Position numbers and translations under genes: made by a program. Source: Amphiura filiformis (Eukaryota > Echinodermata > Ophiuroidea > Amphilepidida > Amphiuridae). Taken from it: a DNA stretch of 64,000 nt. The stretch lies in contig NC_092629.1 of the NCBI RefSeq assembly GCF_039555335.1, positions 949,001-1,013,000 of the forward strand, given 5' to 3'. The notes below the pieces were generated by a model. That model saw nothing but the letters and a program-made list of their open reading frames with translations. It had not been told where the DNA came from and did not search any database. Positions 60,801 through 64,000 of the stretch are shown here, in pieces. How positions within the stretch are numbered: the first letter of the stretch is position 1; the number at the start of each line of letters is the position of its first letter.

Positions 60801-63676
60801 CCTTGTATGTACTAACCCCTCGACATCTACTATATGGGTCACAGACAGTCCTATGATGATATCTGTTTTATATTTCCCCTGTGCTCAATTAGCCCGAGGG
60901 ACTCACACCTCTGTCTCTACTTTGCTTCAAGGTCTGAGGGTGTCTACCTTAGACTGTGATACTATAAGGGAATAGGACTCATGGGGCCAAGTTACATCCC
61001 CATTGATTGGTTACTCAGATGATTGTATCATATAATGAACCAATCAGAGACACTGTAAGGGAGTAAATTCTGGGGGGGGGGGATATGGATGACATTTTAG
61101 GCTTATTGTTCTCTACGACCAAACGCAGCGGGACACAAGTATATCACTATAACAATTACTATAGCAACCTACTAAATACGACAACCAGTAACTAGGACAC
61201 CGACCTACCAACACCTAACAACCACCCTACCTCCTTTAACCTCAGTCGTGCAAACTATAGGTGGCAAGGCGCCCTCATTGTGTGGTATAAGACTATGTGA
61301 CCCCGCTTGGTTTAATAATCTCCTTCTTGAACCACCCTGTATACTTGTACCACCCTGTACCTCCACGTGCTCTTTAGAAGTAGGAGGTGACTGAGAATTC
61401 AAGTTTGTTTTATTGTGACTCTTGGTGGCGCTATTACTCGGTAAATCACCTTGGTCAACGCCAGGATGGATTCCGTCTGAAAATCGGACGCGGCGAGTTT
61501 CTTTGGGTCCCGAACCTGTACCTGTAGATGCAGTGAATACAAGTAAAAAATATACATATTATAATTGGTTGTGTAATAATCAAGTGTACCCCTGGGGTGA
61601 TGTCTCAAATTTGTCTGCCAAAAATTGTTTGCCCTCGCCTAACATTTTTTGACAGGATGAAAGGGGAGGCAAACAATTTTTGGCACAGATTTTGGAGAAC
61701 CCTAAAGAGCTGTAGAAAAACATCCAAATATGCACAGTTTCCTGATAGCTGTGCTCGCACTACATGATTCAAAGAAGGGCCAAAGATTTTGTGGCATGAC
61801 AGGGGCCCCTCCTTTCGAGTGCTAGGGCCTCATTACAATTCACCCCTGGTGTACAAACAATTATTGCACCACCTCAAACCAATGTCTTGTGTGTCATTTA
61901 AAAGGGCATTTTGTGATTCACAGCATCATCCCCCCACTTTTCTCAAAAAGAGTTGAGATTTTTATACCACTGGAAACCTCTGGCTCATAATAAATAAGTC
62001 ATTTAGCAAAAATATCATAAAATTTGAATTACGTTCTGGTATACCAGAATGAAATTACAACATGGAGCAGTGTAATACACATAATCATGCGTAACTCGCT
62101 AACGCAAAATTGGAATCAACTGAAATTTTAGGAATAAGCTTTTTTCGTGGATATCTACTGAAAAATGTCATAAAAAGAGGATGCTAGGATCACGAAATAC
62201 TCCTTTAACCCCCATGAGCACTACCTGCCGATCTAACATTGCCTGATTGGTCAATTACATTATATCTTCACTTTAATCACCAATCAGAATGGAGCTTTGC
62301 AAATAATTCACCCCAATTTTTTGTGTGGTGAAATTATTCTAACAATGTTGCTGATTGGTCTAATTGAAAATGAAAACTTCTTTTTGGCCAATTGGCAGGC
62401 AGTTCTCATAGGCTTAAGTTGTATGTAAAGGTGGGTGGTCCATAGAGACCTCCAGGCAACAATGCCGTACCTCCATTTTCGTAGACAATGACATTTTGGT
62501 ACCAAAAATTTTCAGAAAAAAACAATGGGGTTTCCAGTGATACTTGGTATATCAATGATTCCTTTTTACCCAATTTTGGTGTATAGATGGGTCCTTTTTT
62601 CCAAGTTTGTCATTTTTTTTGAAAATGGCTCAATTTTCCCCAAAATTTGTGGGCAAAGTTGTAAAAACTCATTGTCTTGTTTTCCTACATACAGAACAAA
62701 TGTTTTGCTGATCCCAGTTACGTGTGAAGTTGGGACATTGTGTGAACATCCCGGGGGGTTACACCCATTGTGGCCTGTACACCATCCTCAATAATAAAAA
62801 TGTGTAAAAAGGGTAGCTTTTCATGAGTAGGCGCGTATCGTGTTTAGGGTGTCAAAAACATGAAAAATTGAAAAAAAGGTAGCAAAATTGCAATTGCTCA
62901 AACACGGAAATGAAGTTTAGGGTATGAAATTTGATGCAAGGAATAAAATCCCTGTTTAGGGTGTGAAAACAGGCGCGTGTTACCTGTTTAGGGTATAGTT
63001 TTAGCCAAGGGTTAAATCCTTGTTTAGGTGCTTTTCAAAAGTTGATTATCGCGGATGGTGTACAGGCCACAATGGGAGTGACCCCGGGTGAACATTACAA
63101 ATATGCCCCAAAAAAAATCAAGTTTGAAAAATGAAAAACAGAAATTTATTGAAAAAGATCATATGTTATGGCTTTAAATAAAGTGTAATTTGTGTGAATG
63201 ATTAACACTATGTGCAAGAAATTCCAAAGACTAACCCCATGGGCACTACAAGCTGCATTAACAGCATCTAAGAACTATTCTGATTGGTTACAAAGAGGGC
63301 TATGTCATGTATTGAGCCAATCAGAGATATAGTAAGAATAGTCATAAGAGCTGAAGGAGATTAAGCTTAAAACCAGCACAAGCTGTATTTTGATTGGTTA
63401 CTCGGATGATTATATCATGTAATAAACCAATCAGGGGCTCTGTATTAAAGAAAGGTAGTGCCCATGGAGTTAAGAGATGATTACCTTCGTTTGCTGGTCT
63501 CCTTAGTGACGATTTGTTGACAGGAACCATAACACTAGGGGGCGCTACAGCTGATGCATCTGGGTTGAGTGTAGCGGTCTGCGAGGGTTGCTGTGTAGGG
63601 GGAACAGTAGAGCAATACTCAGCTGGATTATGGGTCGGGGGCATTGGGTGGCGGTTCTGTCTCTGCAATGATTGAG
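37732..63676 (-). CDS. ZFYVE9: SARA/endofin-type FYVE-domain protein, last 11 exons (5' part outside the window)
   Basis: Joined on the - strand from 63485-63676 through 61231-61521, 59249-59302, 51212-51283, 50087-50251, 44861-45088, 43779-43861, 42587-42841, 41638-41881 and 39789-40069 to 37732-37884. That is about 671 residues to a TGA stop. All ten introns are GT-AG; phases agree everywhere once one-base frameshifts in exons 8 and 10 are allowed for. The protein anchors Smad2/3 to TGF-beta receptors on early endosomes (vertebrate ZFYVE9/SARA) and is related to ZFYVE16/endofin; invertebrates usually have one such gene, so orthology to one paralogue is not implied. Visible: Smad-binding region, RVxF motif, and the long conserved C-terminal domain. 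The FYVE finger should lie just beyond position 63,676. The gene spans at least 26 kb and its introns are mostly transposon and satellite DNA. Confidence 0.96.
38490..38792 (-). mobile_element. tRNA-derived SINE-like insertion in the satellite
   Basis: On the - strand the head (38792 down to 38737) looks like a tRNA: box A-like TGGTCGAGTGG, an anticodon loop with CTCATAA, and box B-like GAGTTCGAGCC. Behind it comes the block TGTGTCCTTGGGCAAGGCA (reverse of 38701-38720) that accompanies such heads in many animal SINEs. The tail side ends in an A-rich run on the + strand. It is not a functional tRNA: no acceptor stem is visible. Confidence 0.75.
38879..39088. mobile_element. TA-flanked MITE, 210 bp, inserted in the satellite
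   Basis: CCGTATTCGTTCCAATAAGC mirrors GCTTATTGGAATGAATACGG with one mismatch, followed inward by GCCCA/TGGGC. The satellite's TA is duplicated at 38877-38878 and 39089-39090; removing the insert restores a perfect satellite unit. Tc1/mariner-type by its target site. Confidence 0.9.
39789..40069 (-). CDS. ZFYVE9: SARA exon 10 of those visible, with apparent one-base insertion
   Basis: The acceptor is TTTTTCTAAAG above 40069 and the donor GAAAAG|GTAGGA below 39789. It begins [20 protein letters not shown] in one frame and continues [14 protein letters not shown] through [15 protein letters not shown] in another. The change lies in the homopolymer pair TTTTCCC at 39989-39995 (+ strand); removing one base gives [17 protein letters not shown], the expected spacing. 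Length 281 is one base too long for the flanking phases, supporting a single-base insertion. Unshifted reading stops about 20 codons later. Confidence 0.9.
40738..41048. mobile_element. Family P element copy 3
   Basis: AATAAAGGTATTGTTTTTAG palindrome then the family flank (ATGCACCTCGGATTGGTTC, GTGTGATGTCATATCACAC) to TCTTTAAGAATG. In SARA intron 9. Confidence 0.75.
41638..41881 (-). CDS. ZFYVE9: SARA exon 9 of those visible
   Basis: The acceptor is TCCTGCATCCAG above 41881 and the donor ATGGG|GTAAGT below 41638. It encodes [19 protein letters not shown], then [20 protein letters not shown] and [18 protein letters not shown], ending [13 protein letters not shown]. The TGASF-VF-GALKSSS and [13 protein letters not shown] blocks match the family. 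Phase is 1 in, 2 out. No lesion is seen in this exon. Confidence 0.95.
42587..42841 (-). CDS. ZFYVE9: SARA exon 8 of those visible, with apparent one-base deletion
   Basis: The acceptor is CCTCATCACAG above 42841 and the donor AGAG|GTGAGA below 42587. It encodes [20 protein letters not shown] and continues to [11 protein letters not shown] in one frame; the family sequence then continues as [17 protein letters not shown] in another. The switch is at about 42638-42642 (GTCGCG on the + strand) and corresponds to one missing base. Length 255 gives phase 0 at the end, but exon 9 needs phase 1, which independently confirms the missing base. Without correction, translation stops at the TAA formed by the first bases of exon 9. 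Confidence 0.9.
42877..43270. repeat. Three family A elements in tandem, SARA intron 7
   Basis: GGGCTATTCC(C/A) or GGGCTTTTCC starts occur at about 42877, 42992 and 43109, each followed by GGAAGACATGA and AGGGAGTGTGAAT(T/G)TC. The first two are half-elements of about 110 bp sharing TCACCCA(A/T)TCAGTG...GTCTGCTC, so they arose by local duplication. The first begins only about 35 bases before the exon 8 acceptor. Confidence 0.75.
43779..43861 (-). CDS. ZFYVE9: SARA exon 7 of those visible
   Basis: The acceptor is TGTTTTCAG above 43861 and the donor GCA|GTAAGT below 43779. The 83-nt exon encodes [28 protein letters not shown], corresponding to the [27 protein letters not shown] stretch of SARA. 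The first codon is completed by T from exon 6 and the exon ends in phase 0. It is too short to be found as an open frame alone; homology and phase define it. Confidence 0.95.
44488..44810. repeat. Minisatellite ACCATATTAGGGCACCCTTT, split by a MITE
   Basis: Units of about 24 bp occur at 44488-44560 and again at 44741-44810. The intervening block (about 44561-44740) has inverted ends TGTGACACGATCTG / CAGATCGTGTCACA and GGGGGCCAAAGG / CCTTTGGCCCCC. The right block ends about 50 bases from the exon 6 donor. Confidence 0.8.
44861..45088 (-). CDS. ZFYVE9: SARA exon 6 of those visible
   Basis: The acceptor is CTTCTCTACAG above 45088 and the donor TTTAGAT|GTGAGT below 44861. It encodes [19 protein letters not shown], then [20 protein letters not shown] and [37 protein letters not shown]. 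The HGGFLY, LVLP-PYLF and [20 protein letters not shown] blocks are diagnostic. Two decayed copies of its 5' edge lie upstream in the intron at 45253-45600 and 46150-46300. Confidence 0.96.
45253..45610 (-). pseudogene. Partial copy of SARA exon 6 5' edge, split by a small transposon
   Basis: 45485-45610 repeats the acceptor side of exon 6 (CAG then [20 protein letters not shown]) and the intron sequence before it. The homology resumes at 45253-45280 (GTAGAGGAAACTGCCATGAT) beyond an inserted inverted-repeat element at about 45277-45488. The copy ends where exon 6 would continue with LYLQPTF. Confidence 0.85.
45277..45488. mobile_element. Inverted-repeat MITE inside an exon 6 copy
   Basis: GGTCGATTTCACTAAACTTT mirrors AAAGTTTATTGAAATGGACC. 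It interrupts the exon 6 copy between CATGATC and GACTGCCAAG; CTGG flanks both sides and may be the target duplication. Confidence 0.75.
45690..46140. repeat. Inverted-repeat sequence (ATACGAAGAATGTC)
   Basis: ATTCTGAATACGAAGAATGTC and GACATTCTTCGTATTCAGAAT are inverted about 160 bases apart (45774-45950), with matching AGTACTTGAAGTAAAC between. No coding capacity. Confidence 0.6.
46150..46310 (-). pseudogene. Second, older partial copy of SARA exon 6 5' edge
   Basis: It shares with exon 6 the order GAGGAAACC, CATGATC, CTGCCAAGAAA, GTGACTCAT, GGGACA and the intron segment AGAATGAAATGTTATACTTATG, but it has several substitutions and small indels. The acceptor is lost (CAGTAAG at the junction) and the reading frame is broken. 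It appears older than the 45.25-45.6 kb copy. Confidence 0.75.
47041..47260 (-). pseudogene. Two more distant decayed copies of SARA exon 5
   Basis: 47177-47250 reads [15 protein letters not shown] before breaking up, with a degenerate donor (GGTAAAG). 47084-47130 keeps only the donor-proximal part plus the intron flank CCCAGCTACCCC also seen beside the copies near 49,900. They lie 2.5 kb from the nearer copies, separated by transposon insertions at 47,373-48,283 and other repeats, suggesting that one array was split by later insertions. Confidence 0.75.
47373..48283. mobile_element. Inverted-repeat element with CCCCAGCAAACACA ends
   Basis: CCCCAGCAAACACAAAACGT on the left mirrors ACGTTTTTGTGTTTGCTGGG on the right. 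Many AAAACGTTTT words lie inside, and family C copy 3 (47600-47932) is nested in it. A stray end of the same family (ACGTTTTGTGTTTGCTGG at about 47335-47352) abuts its left side. Confidence 0.75.
47600..47932. repeat. Family C dispersed repeat, copy 3 (reverse)
   Basis: CGTGATCCACAGCCTCATCC to GGATCACGAAATCCTCCTTT, containing the perfect palindrome CGTTCTGGTGCACCAGAACG. Nested in 47373-48283. Confidence 0.8.
48868..49103. mobile_element. MITE with AGAGGTTATCC ends, SARA intron 5' of exon 5 copies
   Basis: ATAGAGGTTATCC at the left mirrors GGATAACCTCTAT at the right; 236 bp. A 62-codon frame inside has no recognisable features. Confidence 0.65.
49754..50036 (-). pseudogene. Two tandem partial copies of SARA exon 5
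   Basis: Copies at 49929-50036 and 49754-49862 repeat the 3' two-thirds of exon 5 (the CLPDEK...EEASKG part), its donor (GTAGGT and GTATGT) and about 60 bases of pyrimidine-poor intron after it, with a period of about 158-175 bp. The nearer copy still reads [20 protein letters not shown] but has a stop just before it and lacks the 5' part of the exon. The farther copy has lost one base after CLPDEKL and is frameshifted. They look like decayed duplicates, not usable alternative exons. Confidence 0.85.
50087..50251 (-). CDS. ZFYVE9: SARA exon 5 of those visible
   Basis: The acceptor is TTTCTTCCAG above 50251 and the donor AAAAG|GTAGGT below 50087. It encodes [17 protein letters not shown], then [20 protein letters not shown] and [16 protein letters not shown], the CWCF-TKGM and CLPDEK-PKDIF signatures of the SARA C-terminal domain. 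Its junction with exon 4 gives three more residues (LNC) than the human proteins as I recall them. Four partial decayed copies of this exon lie downstream on the same strand. Confidence 0.95.
50672..50972. repeat. Family C dispersed repeat, copy 4 (reverse)
   Basis: TTTGTGATCCAGACTCACCC to AGGATCACAAAATACTCCTT with family core words; between SARA exons 4 and 5. Confidence 0.7.
51212..51283 (-). CDS. ZFYVE9: SARA exon 4 of those visible (start of conserved C-terminal domain)
   Basis: The acceptor is CTCCAG above 51283 and the donor AACT|GTAAGT below 51212. The 72-nt exon encodes [24 protein letters not shown], corresponding to the PLVFVLNANLLSMVKIVN block of SARA. On the coding strand, a roughly 180-bp (CTT)n tract ends only about 35 bases before the acceptor and may lengthen or disturb the polypyrimidine tract. 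Confidence 0.93.
51318..51496. repeat. (AAG)n microsatellite, about 60 units
   Basis: An uninterrupted run of about 179 bases. It reads (CTT)n on the SARA coding strand and ends about 35 bases before the exon 4 acceptor. The long arginine-like frame it creates is not a gene. Confidence 0.97.
51750..52220. repeat. Dispersed repeat, second copy (ACTCAGTACAAATGAC)
   Basis: Matches 21430-21900: GTACTCAGTACAAATGACCA, TAGGCCAATTTTGGTATATG and TTGATGGATCCACTTTCAA. Its middle is expanded by a TCCAATATTT-containing stretch. Confidence 0.6.
52260..53300. repeat. Degenerate tandem repeats ending in a (GGACAGACA)n tract
   Basis: CCACCAAGTTTCATGCCCAT recurs at 52448 and 52556, AACTTGACCTCAGATGACCC recurs nearby, and ACTCCCCACCAAGTTACGTC recurs at about 52830 and 52985 with TACGCATAAATTATGCAAAT. 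It closes with GGACAGACAGACAGACAGAC at about 53214 and CATAATACCTCCGGTGGAGG. No reverse transcriptase or other domain. Confidence 0.6.
53353..55674. repeat. Tandem triplication, unit about 806 bp, SARA intron 3
   Basis: The anchor TCATGACAAGGTTCACACCT occurs at 53371, 54177 and 54985. Units are nearly identical, differing by a few substitutions and A/T-run lengths. Each of units 2 and 3 is preceded by a truncated family A end (CTATTCCAGTTGAAATCCAT ... CCACACAATTAG). The third unit is broken at 55674 by a transposon and resumes at 58282. Confidence 0.92.
56899..57046. repeat. Large hairpin inside the TTAA element
   Basis: CTAAAAAATAAGTCCTTCAA / TTGAAGGACTTATTTTTTTT and AGGCTAAACAAACA / TTTATTTAGCCTTAA form a stem around CTTGCTCTTGCC ... 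TAGAGCAAG. Confidence 0.75.
57271..57432. mobile_element. MITE nested at the third level
   Basis: GGGCAAGGACTACAACTACT mirrors GCAGTAATTGTAGTCTTTGCCC, continuing through GCACTGAAAATT / AATTTTCAGTGC. 162 bp. Confidence 0.8.
57773..57845. repeat. (TAAA)n microsatellite
   Basis: About 17 units with two variants near the start; inside the 2.6 kb element. Confidence 0.9.
58318..58485. mobile_element. Family A element, complete, after the triplication
   Basis: GAGCTATTCCAGTTGAAATC to GATTTCAACTGGAACAGCCC. It is the full-length version of the truncated copies at 54098-54165 and 54905-54970, so the triplication captured its left end. Confidence 0.75.
59249..59302 (-). CDS. ZFYVE9: SARA exon 3 of those visible (54-nt microexon-sized linker)
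   Basis: The acceptor is TTCTTATATTTTAG and the donor AGAA|GTAAGT. It encodes [19 protein letters not shown] including split codons; joined to exon 2 it reads [13 protein letters not shown], matching the VKG-acidic-aromatic-x-VEE pattern of the family. A 54-nt exon is easily missed by gene predictors, but phase agreement on both sides (1 in, 1 out) and strong splice sites support it. The intron to the next exon is 8 kb and is filled with nested transposons. Confidence 0.88.
59474..60063. mobile_element. Possible element with CAGGG(C/T)TCCCAT ends
   Basis: CAGGGCTCCCATACTTGG at the left against CATGGGAACCCTG at the right, both next to repeated AAGGACTTTC(A/C)AGG words. No target duplication could be matched, so this is tentative. 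Confidence 0.45.
60493..60596. mobile_element. Second CAATAGCTGCC-type inverted-repeat element
   Basis: GGCTCTACCTGCAATAGCTG against CAGCTATTACAGAAAAGGCC; matches 6663-6805 in sequence and shape. Confidence 0.65.
61231..61521 (-). CDS. ZFYVE9: SARA exon 2 of those visible (RVxF motif, Ser/Thr-rich linker)
   Basis: The acceptor TGCATCTACAG is just above 61521; a second AG six bases into the exon could be used instead without changing frame. The donor is GGAG|GTAGGG. The exon encodes [19 protein letters not shown] near its start. RVRF (61481-61492) fits the RVxF consensus for protein phosphatase 1 docking, and SARA proteins are known to bind PP1c. A poorly conserved linker follows, ending in the family block [14 protein letters not shown]. 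Confidence 0.92.
61565..61880. mobile_element. Family E element, fourth copy, SARA intron 1
   Basis: TGTGTAATAATCAAGTGTAC and ACAAACAATTATTGCACCACC ends with TGCCAAAAATTGTTTGCC inside. It begins about 45 bases before the exon 2 acceptor. Confidence 0.65.
61899..62208. repeat. Family C dispersed repeat, copy 5 (reverse)
   Basis: TTTTGTGATTCACAGCATCA to GGATCACGAAATACTCCTTT with family core words. Confidence 0.75.
62743..63094. mobile_element. Inverted-repeat element (CCATTGTGGCCTGTACACCA)
   Basis: CCATTGTGGCCTGTACACCA at 62768-62787 mirrors TGGTGTACAGGCCACAATGG at 63056-63075, with CCCGGGG words outside both. The interior has several GTTTAGGGTATGAAA-like units. Confidence 0.8.
63485..63676 (-). 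CDS. ZFYVE9: SARA exon 1 of those visible (Smad-binding region)
   Basis: The acceptor TTTATAATTTCAG lies just above 63676 and the donor G|GTAATC just below 63485. It encodes [27 protein letters not shown] and continues through [20 protein letters not shown]. The [11 protein letters not shown] and VMVPV blocks match the proline-rich Smad-binding segment directly after the FYVE finger in SARA. The exon opens with two bases of a split codon and ends with one, a phase shared with most introns here. This is the most 5' exon in the window. Confidence 0.93.
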
Positions 63677-64000
63677 CTGAAATTATAAATGAAATTTAAA
63701 AATATTGTTATGGGTAATATTTTTTTTCTGTTTTGTCGCAAAGCCACACATCCTCATCCAATCCAATCTAAAAATGGAGGACTAAAAATAAAACTTTTGA
63801 CATCATCTAACAGCATTTCTGATTGTTGGAAACTTGAAATGCTCATTTCCATTGCAAATTATGACTAGGCTTTAAACTATTTATGGTCAATACCCTCCTT
63901 GATTGGTTTAAATTGGGCACAATATTCATTTGGCCAATCGGCATGTAGTTCTCATGGGGTTTTACCTATAAATAACATAAAGCAGCTATGGTGTATATAG

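Overview
The window is animal nuclear DNA. It is AT-rich, has long introns with GT-AG junctions, and is packed with short inverted-repeat transposons, satellites and microsatellites. The two recognisable genes are single-copy metazoan genes. Repeat style (many miniature inverted-repeat elements) suggests a marine invertebrate, perhaps an invertebrate deuterostome such as an echinoderm or hemichordate. That placement is inference and cannot be proved from the sequence alone.

Layout. (1) 1-11,100: no convincing gene; repeats, plus three weak candidate exons (3,550 +, 5,574 +, 8,432 -). (2) 11,100-20,432, + strand: a complete three-exon NDUFB7 gene (mitochondrial complex I subunit, 126 residues). 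It has a CpG-containing promoter with CCAAT and ETS-like motifs, a 7.2 kb intron holding nested hAT transposons, and a 1.5 kb intron that opens with an 11-unit tandem array made from the exon 2 end plus its own splice donor. (3) 20,433-37,731: intergenic space between two convergent genes, built from inverted-repeat elements, a 126-bp minisatellite and arrays of paired CCAAT/ATTGG motifs. (4) 37,732-63,676, - strand: the last 11 exons (671 residues) of the single SARA/endofin-type gene (ZFYVE9/ZFYVE16 family): Smad-binding region, an RVxF PP1-docking motif, and the whole conserved C-terminal domain to the stop codon. The FYVE zinc finger and N-terminus lie beyond the right edge.

The two genes have unrelated roles: NDUFB7 is a respiratory-chain structural subunit, and SARA is an endosomal adaptor that presents Smads to TGF-beta/BMP receptors. 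They are convergent neighbours and nothing in the sequence suggests joint regulation.

The most unusual observation is that four exons in these two genes (NDUFB7 exon 2; SARA exons 5, 6 and 11 as numbered here) are accompanied by local tandem, partly decayed copies of an exon edge, usually including the splice site or the stop codon. The SARA gene also has two apparent single-base frameshifts (exons 8 and 10), which may be assembly errors or real lesions. Transposon history is readable at single-base level in several places: a hAT element inside a copy of itself, and a nest of three inverted-repeat elements inside a tandem triplication. I found no prokaryotic, viral, CRISPR or toxin content.
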